From positions 1 to 64,000 of the forward strand of contig NZ_CP015749.1 in assembly GCF_001742145.1 (NCBI RefSeq): 64,000 bases of DNA, read 5' to 3'. This DNA comes from Pectobacterium parmentieri. Its GTDB lineage: Bacteria; Pseudomonadota; Gammaproteobacteria; Enterobacterales; Enterobacteriaceae. Of the stretch, positions 1 to 9,151 are shown one piece after another (the stretch's first letter is position 1; every line of letters begins with the position of its first letter). The notes beneath the pieces were generated by a model. The model made no database searches. It saw only the letters and a program-made list of their open reading frames with translations, and was not told where the DNA came from. The position numbers were made by a program, and so were the translations under genes.

Positions 1-2
1 GA

Positions 3-3000
3 GGATATTTACGCCGGCCTTCGCTTACGGCCACCCGCTTTGTAGCCGATCCGTTTGGCTCCGGCGATGTCATCTACCGCAGCGGGGATGTCATGCGTTG
101 GCGTAGCGATGGTCTGCTCACCTTTATTGGACGGGTGGATCATCAGATTAAGGTACGGGGATTCCGTGTCGAGTTGGGCGAAATAGAAAATGCGCTGGTT
201 GCGTTGCCTGAGGTCAGTACTGCGGTGGTGATTGCTGAACCTTTAGGCGCGACGAACCGGCTGATTGGCTACTGCTCAGTACCGGATGGGTCGCTACGTG
301 AAAGCCCAGATATTTCGACGCGTTTATTGACTTCGTTGGCAGCGCAACTGCCGGATTATATGGTGCCTGCTCTGTTGGTGGTCATGGCGGAGTTACCGTT
401 GACGGTCAATGGGAAAATTGACCGTCAGGCGCTGCCAGATCCCCAGTGCGGTGTCATGCGAATGGGTCGTGAACCGGAAAGTGAGCAAGAGAAACAGATT
501 TGTCAGTCGATAGCCGCATTATTGAGAGTGGAGCAGGTCTGGGCAGACGATGATTTCTTTGTGCTGGGTGGCGACAGTATTTCAGCGATGGGGCTGGGTA
601 CGCGAATGCGCCAACACGGTTGGCTGCTGCGACCGCGTGAAATTTTCTCTCAGCGAACGCCAGCCAATATGGCGCTGGCGATGCAGCCGATGACACTCTC
701 TGCGCCGTCGCGGCATCGGCAGGATCGACAGGGGCCGATTGATGGCGTGCCCATCCTACACTGGTTCGCTCACACCCACGGGATCAATCGACGTTTCGCA
801 CATGGTGTCTTGTTACGTGTGCCGCCGGCCCTGCGTGTGGAGCAGGTGGAGCAGGCGTTGTCTCTGTTGGTCAAGGCTCATCCGGCACTGGCGGCATTTA
901 CCCGCGATCGACAGTTAGTCGTCGGTGAACCGTTGCCCCATGCCACGGAAGCCTACTGTGACGACTGTTTGCTGGGTGAGAACGATAGCGTCGAACATCG
1001 CGCAGAGCAGGCGTTTGATGCGGCGGTGGCGCATCTGGATCCTTCTGCGGGCAGAATGGTGCGTGCTACGCTGCTGCGCCACCCGCAGCGCCATGCTGTA
1101 GGGCTGGTTTTGGCGTTACATCATCTGGTGGTTGATGGTGTTTCATGGCGTGTGCTGCTGGCAGAATTCCAGTCTGTCGCCGACGCGTTGATAAAGGGTG
1201 ATATTCCTCAGTTGGCAGCAGAAGAGTATACGCTGCATGCGTGGTCGGACACGTTACTGGCGCAGTGTGCGGCGCGGCGGGCGGAACGGCCATTTTGGCA
1301 GCGTATGCTGCAATCCCCGGTTCCTCGTTTGGGGGCAAGGGTGTTGAACCCCGCCAGCGATCGTCAGCATCAACGGCGTGAAATGCGCCTCCTGCTCGAC
1401 GCCCGTCAAACTGATGCACTGATTGCCAGATTACCGCAGCGTTATCGCGCCGAGACGGAAGAAATATTGCTGAGTGCGTTAATGCTTGCTGGTTCGCGGT
1501 GTTATGACGTCACGCAATGGCGTTTATCTCTGGAGTCACATGGCCGTGCCGATCTGAACGATGGTAGCGATCTGACGCGTACTGTCGGCTGGTTGACGGC
1601 GGAGTATCCGGTGAACATTGGCTGGATACCTGATGCGACCCCCGCTGTTCTACAGGCCGTCCGCGCGGTGAAACAGGTGTTGCGCAGCGTTCCCGACCGT
1701 GGGATTGGCTATGGCATATTGCGCTATCTGGATGCCGATAGCCGCCTCGAACTGGCCGCGTTGGAACAACAACATGCGCCTGAGATCTTGTTTAACTATC
1801 TGGGGCGTTTTACGGCGGGAGATGACGAATGGGCATTGATGCGCACTTCACACCGTTTCCGTGATGCGTTTGCTGTCGCGCTGGATGATGATATGCCGCT
1901 TTGCCATGCGCTTGAGATCAACATTTTTTGCGATGAACAGGCGTCAGCCCCGCGATTGGCGATCAACTGGGGATGGGCCGACGGGATTTTTGACGCGCAG
2001 GCCATCACCGCGTTGCATCAGGGATTCGTTCAGGCAGTGGACGACCTGATGGCGTTTGCCGCTCTCGAACCGCAGCGTGCGGAAGAGACATTGGTCGCGG
2101 CGGATGTCGGGCTTGAGGGCGTGAGCGATGACACGCTGGCGCAACTTAGCCAGCATTATGGCGCACTGGCAGATATTCTGCCGCTGTTGCCGCTCCAGCA
2201 GGGACTACTGTTTCATGCGGAACTGGCGTCAAACCGGGGGAGCTACAATTCACTGACGCGCCTTTCGTTACGCGGTTCGCTTGATGTGGCGCAGCTTAGC
2301 CAAGCCCTTGAATGCGTCGTCCGTCAGCACCCTCAGTTGGCTGCCCGGTTCGATACGCGTCACGCGCCCTTGCCGTTACAGATCGTGCCTCAGCTTGACG
2401 ACAACACGATCTATTGGCCCTTGGACGTGCATACGCTGCCAGCGCTGTCGGAATCACAGACGATGGATGCGCTGCTGGCGTTGGAGCATGATGAGTTGGC
2501 GCGCGATCTTTTCCATCAACCGGCTTCCATGCTGCATGCTGTACTGGTGCGGCATGACGATGCATCGCGCTGTACGCTGTTTCTTAACGCCCATCACCTG
2601 ATCGTGGACGGCTGGTCTACCCCGGTGCTGCTACGCGACCTGTTCACCGTGTTACATGGCGGGCCTGCGGCGTTGGTGCCCCTGCGTTCTCGCTATGTGG
2701 ATATTGTGCGTCAACTGGTGCGACGTGATGCCACACTTTCCCGTCAGCGGTGGCAGCACGTTCTGGACGGTGTGCGTCCAACGGTACTGTTTGATGAAAC
2801 ATCACAACACGGAGCGGTGCATGAGTGCGATATACGGGTCCCGCCCGAACTTGAGCAAGGCATCATGCGTTTGTGCCGTCAACACGGGATAACGCTCAAT
2901 ACGGTGATGCAAGGTATCTGGGGCGTGTTGCTGAGTGCTTATAGCGGGTTTGACGACGTGGTATTCGGATCGCCAGTGTCTGGACGTTTCGGACAGCTCA

Positions 3001-6000
3001 ATGATATCGACAGGCATGTCGGCCTCTTCAGTAACACACTGCCGGTACGGATTAAGTTTGATCCTGCCCAGCCGCTGTTAACCCAGCTCATACAATTGCA
3101 GGCGCAGCAGATCCTGCTTATTGAACATGACGATCTGGGGTTAGGGGAGATTCAGCAGCTTGCGGGCATCGGCACCCTGTTTGATACGCTGCTGGTGGTA
3201 GAAAATTATCCTGATAGTCATGCGCTGAGTGAGGCGACTGACGCGCTCCGCTGTGAGCGTATCAGTAACCGTGGTTATACCCACTATCCCTTGACGCTGC
3301 TGGTGTTGCCCGGCGAATGTTTGCGTCTGTTGCTGGAGTATCGTGAAGGCGTGCCGCAGCCACAATGCCTGGTGCAACGGCTGATGTTACTGCTGGAACA
3401 GTTGGTGACATTACCGGAGGCTCCGCTTTGTGCCTGGACACTCCAAACCCCGCAAGAGCAGGCGTTACTGACGCGCATCAATCAGACCGACCATCCGGTT
3501 CCCTCTGGCACGTTGCATGAAGCCGTTGACGCGCAGGCACGACGCACGCCGGAAAGTGTGGCGCTGGTGGATGATATGCATCGTCTTACCTACCGTCAGG
3601 TCAGGAGCCAAACGCGCCTGCTGGCGGCGCAGTTGGTCGCGGCCGGAGTGCGGCCCGGTGATATTGTCGCCGTAGCGTTGCCACGCTCGGTGCGCCTCAG
3701 CCTGGCGCTGATGGCTATTTTGGAAGTGGGCGCGGCGTGGTTACCGTTGGACACAGGGTATCCAGACGACCGGTTGGCATTGATGGTGGACGATGCCGCA
3801 CCGCGCCTGATCATCACCGCCTCCGTACTGCAATCGCGCTTTGCGCCTCTGGCCGACGTTTTACTGTTGGATTCGCTGATCGATGAGCATCAACCGCTGC
3901 TGACTGAGCTCATTGAGGTTTCCCCTCAGCAGGCGGCCTATGTCATTTATACCTCGGGTTCCACCGGTAGACCGAAGGGCGTGGTGGTGAGCCATCAGGC
4001 GATTGTGAATCGTCTGTGGTGGATGCAGGCGAGTTATATGCTGTCCTGCGACGATGTGGTGCTACAGAAAACGCCGTGCAGTTTTGATGTGTCAGTATGG
4101 GAATTCTTCTGGCCGCTGATGACAGGTGCCTGTCTGGTGATGGCTCCGCCGGAATCGCATCGCGATCCCGATGCGCTGGTACAATTGATTAACGATTATT
4201 CCGTCACCACGCTGCATTTTGTGCCTTCCATGCTGGCTGCCTGGGTGAACGCGTTGGAGAATCGACCACGAGAGCATATCGGCTGTACCAGCCTGCGACG
4301 GGTGTTTTGTAGCGGTGAAGCGCTGTCGCGCGATTTGGCACTGAGCTATCAGGCTTTGCTGCCCGCACCATTACATAACCTGTACGGCCCAACGGAGGCG
4401 GCGGTGGATGTCACTTATCAGCCCGCCTCGGGGGCGGCGCTTGCGAACTGTCGGACCGCAGGCGTGCCTATCGGTCTGCCGGTATGGAATACCCAGTTGC
4501 GTATTCTTGATAGCTATCTCCGTCCTGTACCGGTTGGTGTTGCCGGTGATCTCTATCTATGCGGGGTACAACTGGCCGAAGGATATTTACGCCGCCCTGA
4601 CTTGACGGCCAGCCGTTTTGTCGCCGATCCGTTCGCGCACGGCGAGCGGATGTATCACACCGGGGATATTGCCCGATGGCAGGAAGAGGGAATGGTCGAA
4701 TATCTGGGACGCAGTGACGATCAATTGAAGATCCGTGGGCAGCGGATCGAACTTGGTGAGATTGAACAGGCATTATCCGGCCTGCCCGGTGTTGCCCAAG
4801 CGGTGGTGTGTGCGCGTGATTTGGGGACGAGCGGCAGCGGCACGCCGCGAGGTGCCGATGCCCGACAACTGGTGGCATGGGTCATCGTAGAGGATGGCGT
4901 AGCACAGGAATCTGACATTTTGCATCAGGCGCTGGCTCAGTGCTTACCTGCTCATATGTTACCGGTCAGCTATGTGTTCATGACACGTTTCCCGCTGAGT
5001 GCTAACGGTAAGCTGGACAGAAAAGCCTTACCTGCCCCCGTCAGGGATCAACAAGGGCGCTTACCCGAATCCGAAACGGAGCGGTTATTGGCCGCGTGTT
5101 TCTCTGCCCTGTTGGGACGGGACACCGTTTATGCGGATGATGACTTTTTCGCGTTGGGGGGGCATTCGCTACTGGCGATGCGTCTGGCAGCAGATATTCG
5201 TCAACATCGGCAGCCTGCGCTGACGGTCGGGCAAATTATGGCGTCTCGCAGCGTAGAGAAAATGGCCGCGCTGCTGGATGGCTCGGGCGAAATTGACCGC
5301 GAGATCGGCAGTGGTACGGGAGAGATACTGCCGCTGCGCAGTGGCCGTGGTCCCGCCCTGTTTTGCCTGCATCCGGCATCTGGGTTTGCCTGGCAATACA
5401 CGGGGCTGCTGCGCTATCTGAAAGGTGATTATCCGATTGTCGGGTTGCAGTCGCCGCGTCCTCAGGGGACGATCGCCAGTTGTGCCACGCTGGATGATAT
5501 GTGCGAACGGCATCTGGTATCGATTCGCTGTTTGCAACCGCAGGGGCCGTACTACCTGCTGGGGTATTCATTGGGTGGAACGATCGCGCAGGGGATCGCT
5601 GCCCGGTTGCAGGCGGCGGGCGAATGTGTGGAGTTTCTCGGATTACTGGATACCTATCCGCCTGAAGGGCAGGACTGGACGGGGCCCAGTGAGGAAGAGG
5701 CGCGACAGGAAGTCGCGCGTGAACAGGCGTCGTTTATGAGCGCAGCGGAAGACGAAACCGATCCGCAGGTGCGCGCGGAGAAGGCTGCGATGTTTAACGA
5801 TATCGTCGCCAACTACCGTGATGCAGTGCGTTTGTTGTCTGCGGCGCAGACGTGTTCTTATCATGGCGAAGCGACACTGTTTGTGGCAACGCGCACGCTG
5901 CCAGAGGGGATGGACGTACAGGCTGTTTGGGCACCTTACGTCCGTTCACTCAACGTGCATCCGTTGCCTTACGAACATGCGGATATTATTTCGCCTGCTT

Positions 6001-6053
6001 CGCTGGAAACGCTGGGGCCACTACTGCAACGGTTGCTGACGTCACTCGATTGA
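3..6053 (+). CDS. cbsF: Nonribosomal peptide synthetase, chrysobactin-type, 5' truncated by window edge
   Basis: The frame is open from the left edge, so the N-terminal condensation domain and most of the first adenylation (A) domain lie outside. Visible order: end of A1 (A7 YRSGD, A8 GRVDHQIKVRGFRVELGE, A10 NGKID); carrier protein 1 (LGGDS, serine near base 576); epimerization domain (HHLVVDGVSW near 1120); condensation domain (HHLIVDGWS near 2590); A2 (YTSGSTGRPKG near 3949); carrier protein 2 (LGGHS near 5160); thioesterase (GYSLGG near 5565). A2 is very EntF-like and its pocket reads DVWHFSLVD, the serine code. An epimerizing module followed by a serine-thioesterase module matches chrysobactin, 2,3-dihydroxybenzoyl-D-lysyl-L-serine. 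Lysine for module 1 is inferred, since its pocket is outside. The end overlaps the convergent ABC gene by 12 bp. Confidence 0.88.
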   Translation, partial: GYLRRPSLTATRFVADPFGSGDVIYRSGDVMRWRSDGLLTFIGRVDHQIKVRGFRVELGEIENALVALPEVSTAVVIAEPLGATNRLIGYCSVPDGSLRESPDISTRLLTSLAAQLPDYMVPALLVVMAELPLTVNGKIDRQALPDPQCGVMRMGREPESEQEKQICQSIAALLRVEQVWADDDFFVLGGDSISAMGLGTRMRQHGWLLRPREIFSQRTPANMALAMQPMTLSAPSRHRQDRQGPIDGVPILHWFAHTHGINRRFAHGVLLRVPPALRVEQVEQALSLLVKAHPALAAFTRDRQLVVGEPLPHATEAYCDDCLLGENDSVEHRAEQAFDAAVAHLDPSAGRMVRATLLRHPQRHAVGLVLALHHLVVDGVSWRVLLAEFQSVADALIKGDIPQLAAEEYTLHAWSDTLLAQCAARRAERPFWQRMLQSPVPRLGARVLNPASDRQHQRREMRLLLDARQTDALIARLPQRYRAETEEILLSALMLAGSRCYDVTQWRLSLESHGRADLNDGSDLTRTVGWLTAEYPVNIGWIPDATPAVLQAVRAVKQVLRSVPDRGIGYGILRYLDADSRLELAALEQQHAPEILFNYLGRFTAGDDEWALMRTSHRFRDAFAVALDDDMPLCHALEINIFCDEQASAPRLAINWGWADGIFDAQAITALHQGFVQAVDDLMAFAALEPQRAEETLVAADVGLEGVSDDTLAQLSQHYGALADILPLLPLQQGLLFHAELASNRGSYNSLTRLSLRGSLDVAQLSQALECVVRQHPQLAARFDTRHAPLPLQIVPQLDDNTIYWPLDVHTLPALSESQTMDALLALEHDELARDLFHQPASMLHAVLVRHDDASRCTLFLNAHHLIVDGWSTPVLLRDLFTVLHGGPAALVPLRSRYVDIVRQLVRRDATLSRQRWQHVLDGVRPTVLFDETSQHGAVHECDIRVPPELEQGIMRLCRQHGITLNTVMQGIWGVLLSAYSGFDDVVFGSPVSGRFGQLNDIDRHVGLFSNTLPVRIKFDPAQPLLTQLIQLQAQQILLIEHDDLGLGEIQQLAGIGTLFDTLLVVENYPDSHALSEATDALRCERISNRGYTHYPLTLLVLPGECLRLLLEYREGVPQPQCLVQRLMLLLEQLVTLPEAPLCAWTLQTPQEQALLTRINQTDHPVPSGTLHEAVDAQARRTPESVALVDDMHRLTYRQVRSQTRLLAAQLVAAGVRPGDIVAVALPRSVRLSLALMAILEVGAAWLPLDTGYPDDRLALMVDDAAPRLIITASVLQSRFAPLADVLLLDSLIDEHQPLLTELIEVSPQQAAYVIYTSGSTGRPKGVVVSHQAIVNRLWWMQASYMLSCDDVVLQKTPCSFDVSVWEFFWPLMTGACLVMAPPESHRDPDALVQLINDYSVTTLHFVPSMLAAWVNALENRPREHIGCTSLRRVFCSGEALSRDLALSYQALLPAPLHNLYGPTEAAVDVTYQPASGAALANCRTAGVPIGLPVWNTQLRILDSYLRPVPVGVAGDLYLCGVQLAEGYLRRPDLTASRFVADPFAHGERMYHTGDIARWQEEGMVEYLGRSDDQLKIRGQRIELGEIEQALSGLPGVAQAVVCARDLGTSGSGTPRGADARQLVAWVIVEDGVAQESDILHQALAQCLPAHMLPVSYVFMTRFPLSANGKLDRKALPAPVRDQQGRLPESETERLLAACFSALLGRDTVYADDDFFALGGHSLLAMRLAADIRQHRQPALTVGQIMASRSVEKMAALLDGSGEIDREIGSGTGEILPLRSGRGPALFCLHPASGFAWQYTGLLRYLKGDYPIVGLQSPRPQGTIASCATLDDMCERHLVSIRCLQPQGPYYLLGYSLGGTIAQGIAARLQAAGECVEFLGLLDTYPPEGQDWTGPSEEEARQEVAREQASFMSAAEDETDPQVRAEKAAMFNDIVANYRDAVRLLSAAQTCSYHGEATLFVATRTLPEGMDVQAVWAPYVRSLNVHPLPYEHADIISPASLETLGPLLQRLLTSLD

Positions 6054-6872
6054 CGGTGGTCTGGCGGTCGTCACTTCTGCTATGCGGTGGTGACGACCGC
6101 AGGGCACGATGAGTGGCGTGTGTGAAACCGGATCGTCGATAATCAGGCTCGTCATGCCGAATACCTGTTCGATCAGGTCGGCATTGACGATATCGGCAGG
6201 CTTTCCTTCTGCCATGATGCGTCCGGCCTGCATCACAATCAAATGGTCGGCATAGCGGCAGGCCTGATTCAGATCGTGCAGCACGGCCACCAGCGTGCGC
6301 CCATGCTGATGCCGCAGTGTATAGAACAGATCGAGCAGGTCTATCTGATGCGCGATGTCCAGCCAGGTTGTCGGTTCATCCAGCAGAAGAAGCGGGGTTT
6401 GTTGCGCCAAAACCATCGCGATCCAGACCCGCTGGCGCTGTCCACCAGAGAGCTCGTCAACGTGGCGTTCTGCCAACTCGCTAATATTCGTCGCCGCCAT
6501 CGCCTCTTCCAGAACTTTTTGATCGGTCTGGTTCCAGGTGTGTAACAGGCGCTGATGCGGATAGCGCCCGCGCGATACCAGTTCGGCCACCGTGATGTTG
6601 TCCGGAACGACGGCATGCTGCGGTAGTAAGCCAATTTGTCTGGCTAACGCTTTAGTGGGCAGATGATGGATATTATTGCCGTCTAAAATCACTTCCCCTG
6701 CTGACGGTTTCAGTAATCGGCACAGCGCGCGCAGCAGCGTCGATTTTCCACACGCGTTGGGCCCGACGATCACGCTGAATTGGTTATCTGGAATTGACAG
6801 ACTCAGATGTTCCGCAATGATTTTTTTGTCATAGGCGAGGGTTAGGTGGTTAGCATGTAAGAGGTGTGTCAT
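6042..6872 (-). CDS. fepC: Ferric-catecholate ABC transporter ATPase (FepC-like)
   Basis: A 276-residue cytoplasmic ATPase that would power ferric-siderophore import through the two permeases encoded just upstream. It shows Walker A (GPNACGKST, about residue 37), the signature ELSGGQRQRVWIAMVLAQ, Walker B (LLLLDEPTTWLD) and the switch histidine (VLHDLNQA). Length and motifs fit the FepC/FecE/FhuC family. It is the last gene of a minus-strand run of three. Its final 12 bp overlap the 3' end of the convergent synthetase, so there is no room for a conventional terminator between them. The ferric-chrysobactin substrate is inferred from the neighbouring synthetase. Confidence 0.93.
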   Translation of the reverse strand: MTHLLHANHLTLAYDKKIIAEHLSLSIPDNQFSVIVGPNACGKSTLLRALCRLLKPSAGEVILDGNNIHHLPTKALARQIGLLPQHAVVPDNITVAELVSRGRYPHQRLLHTWNQTDQKVLEEAMAATNISELAERHVDELSGGQRQRVWIAMVLAQQTPLLLLDEPTTWLDIAHQIDLLDLFYTLRHQHGRTLVAVLHDLNQACRYADHLIVMQAGRIMAEGKPADIVNADLIEQVFGMTSLIIDDPVSHTPLIVPCGRHHRIAEVTTARPPSIE

Positions 6873-6900
6873 AGGCGTTTTACTCTTTCATATATGGCGG

Positions 6901-7920
6901 TTAACGCCGCGCTTCACGGATAAGCAGCCAAATCAGGTAAATCCCGCCGATACTCACGGTTACGGCTCCTACCGGAAGTTGGATAGTAGCAAAGGCATGC
7001 TGGGCGATGATATCGGCTGATAGCAGCAACACGGCCCCGATCGTGCCAGCGGAAAAGAGTGGTGTTGCGCTGGCACGAGTGAGTCGTCGGGCGATCTGTG
7101 GGGCGGCTAAGGCGATAAAAGAAATCGGGCCGGCGACGGCAGTGACCACCGCTGTGAGCAGAATACCGAATAGCATCAGCCATAATCGGCTGGCTTCGGC
7201 GTTAACACCCAGCGATCTGGCACTGTCATCCCCCATTTCTAACAGTTTCAGGCGCGTGCGTAGCAACAGTGTACCGATAATAGTCAGGGGGATCAGGATG
7301 ATGGCCGGTTGTACTTTCATCCATGTCACGCCGTTCAATGAGCCGGTTCCCCAGAGCGCGGCCGTCATCGCATTTTCCAGTGAACCTGTGACAATAAGCC
7401 AGGTATTGAAGGCCGATAGCATGGCACTGATGGCGATCCCGATAAGGATTAAGCGGAACCCGGTGATCCCTTTGCGCCAGATGAGCAGATAAACCAGGGC
7501 TGCGGTGGCAATGCCGCCCAACATCGCACCGCTCGCGATTTCATACCCATTACCTTGTAATAAGATGATCACGATGAGTGCGCCGGTGTAGGCACCGGTA
7601 TTGAAGCCGATGATATCCGGGCTACCTAACGGGTTACGGCTGATAGACTGAAATATTGCACCGCTGACGCCCAATCCTGCGCCCAACAGCAGCGCGGAGA
7701 GCGCACGCGGCGCGCGCCATTCGGTGATGACGGTAGCGCCGACAGACGGAGAACCCATAAATATGCGCCATATATCAAGCGGTGGGAGTTGGAGTGCGCC
7801 GAGACTGACAGCCAGTGCGAACAACAGCAGGCATAACAGCAGCAGCAGGCTGTTAATGAGAACGATGTGGCGTGGGAGTTGGCTGTAGACGGCCCGGCGA
7901 TGACGTGCGTAATGGCTCAT
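6901..7920 (-). CDS. fepG: Ferric-catecholate ABC transporter permease (FepG-like)
   Basis: An inner-membrane FecCD-family permease of 339 residues with about nine to ten hydrophobic segments. The family motif LLGAGLGVSGAIFQSISRNPLGSP is visible near residues 75-95 (quoted in part: GAIFQSISRNPLGSPD). I chose the ATG at 7920 (MSHYARHRR) because it overlaps the stop of the upstream permease as ATGA, a normal sign of translational coupling. A longer in-frame start at 7959 would run deep into that gene. It should pair with the FepD-like permease as the heterodimeric channel. Confidence 0.9.
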   Translation of the reverse strand: MSHYARHRRAVYSQLPRHIVLINSLLLLLCLLLFALAVSLGALQLPPLDIWRIFMGSPSVGATVITEWRAPRALSALLLGAGLGVSGAIFQSISRNPLGSPDIIGFNTGAYTGALIVIILLQGNGYEIASGAMLGGIATAALVYLLIWRKGITGFRLILIGIAISAMLSAFNTWLIVTGSLENAMTAALWGTGSLNGVTWMKVQPAIILIPLTIIGTLLLRTRLKLLEMGDDSARSLGVNAEASRLWLMLFGILLTAVVTAVAGPISFIALAAPQIARRLTRASATPLFSAGTIGAVLLLSADIIAQHAFATIQLPVGAVTVSIGGIYLIWLLIREARR

Positions 7921-8969
7921 CGCTCGTTTCCTACTATGTTGTGGCGGCGAACCAGCCAAATCAGTACGGGTGCGCCGATAAATGCGGTTATGATCGAAAC
8001 GCGCAGTTCACTCGGTGCCAGTAGACGGGCGAGAATATCGGCGCACAATAACAGCACTGGAGCGAGCAGCATCGAATAAAGTACGATCCAGCGCTGGTCT
8101 GGTCCTGCCCACCAGCGGGCGATATGCGGGATCATCAAGCCAACAAAACCGATAGGCCCCACCAGCGCGGTTGCCGAACCGCACATCAGCATGATGGCGA
8201 TCACGGCGACGGAACGGATCAATATGGTGCGGGTGCCGAGTGCGGTAGCGATGTCGTCACCCATGCTTAATGCATTGAGCGCACGGGCGATGATTAACGC
8301 TAATCCGCCTCCCAGCAACACAATGGGGGCGACCAGTGTAATGTTATGCAGGGAACGAATATCCAGCGTACCCGCCTCCCACATGCGCATTTGGTCAAAT
8401 GCATCGGGATTCAGTAGCGAAACTGAAGACGTTATGCCAGTGAGAACGGCGCTGAGGGCGACACCGGTCAACGTTAAGCGAATGGGATTAACGCGCCCAC
8501 CGCTGAGCGAGCCGATAACCCATACCACCACGCTGGTCACCAAAACGCCGAGCCAGGCAAATCCAAGCCAGGAAGCCATGTCGGTGATGCCGAACCAAAT
8601 GATGCCCATAACAATGGCGAAACTGGCACCCGCGTTGACGCCAAGAATACCTGGGTCGGCGAGGGGATTACGGGTCAGCGCTTGTATGAGCGCACCGGAA
8701 CCGCCAAGCGCGATCCCGGCAATGATGCCTGCCAGCGTGCGCGGTAAACGGGCGTCGAGAATAATAATACTGTCTGCGTTGTGGAGTTGGCCTGTCAGGC
8801 TCATCCACACGGCTTCCGGTGCAATGGATTTTGCACCCAGCATTAGGCTGGCAATGGCACCGAGCGTGATGAGCAGTAAACATAGTGTGACACCACGCCA
8901 GCGTCGAATATCAACCCTGCGAGGATCGTATGATGTGCGATTCGCTACGCTGGAAGGATAAACGGGCAT
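7917..8969 (-). CDS. fepD: Ferric-catecholate ABC transporter permease (FepD-like)
   Basis: First gene of the minus-strand import operon, a FecCD-family permease of about 350 residues with multiple membrane segments. It carries the motif GGSGALIQALTRNPLADPG and a C-terminal GLMIPHIARWW segment typical of the coupling region. Two starts are possible: TTG at 8975, 5 bases from an AGAAGGGAG ribosome-binding site, or ATG at 8969, 11 bases away. The ATG is annotated here. The 3' end overlaps the next permease by ATGA. The Fur box at 9004-9022 lies about 35 bp upstream, so iron repression is expected. Confidence 0.9.
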   Translation of the reverse strand: MPVYPSSVANRTSYDPRRVDIRRWRGVTLCLLLITLGAIASLMLGAKSIAPEAVWMSLTGQLHNADSIIILDARLPRTLAGIIAGIALGGSGALIQALTRNPLADPGILGVNAGASFAIVMGIIWFGITDMASWLGFAWLGVLVTSVVVWVIGSLSGGRVNPIRLTLTGVALSAVLTGITSSVSLLNPDAFDQMRMWEAGTLDIRSLHNITLVAPIVLLGGGLALIIARALNALSMGDDIATALGTRTILIRSVAVIAIMLMCGSATALVGPIGFVGLMIPHIARWWAGPDQRWIVLYSMLLAPVLLLCADILARLLAPSELRVSIITAFIGAPVLIWLVRRHNIVGNER

Positions 8970-9003
8970 CCTCAATGCGACTCCCTTCTGAGTAAATGAG
9001 TGT

Positions 9004-9022
9004 GATAATGACTATCATTAGC
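9004..9022. promoter_or_regulatory. Fur box in divergent siderophore promoter
   Basis: GATAATGACTATCATTAGC matches 16 of 19 positions of the Fur consensus GATAATGATAATCATTATC. It lies between the divergent FepD-like permease (start 8969) and the EntS-like exporter (start 9152). One Fur dimer site could therefore repress both uptake and export genes when iron is plentiful. Confidence 0.85.
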
Positions 9023-9151
9023 ATTGTCTTTTTACTATGGTAGCATGTCCTTCCTTGTAAATACATTGACCTACAGCGGAGTAACCGTGAACTTGTCGCT
9101 GGATGAGGGGCGGTTTCATTCACGCTGGAATGGCTTTCATGCGGGAAATCT

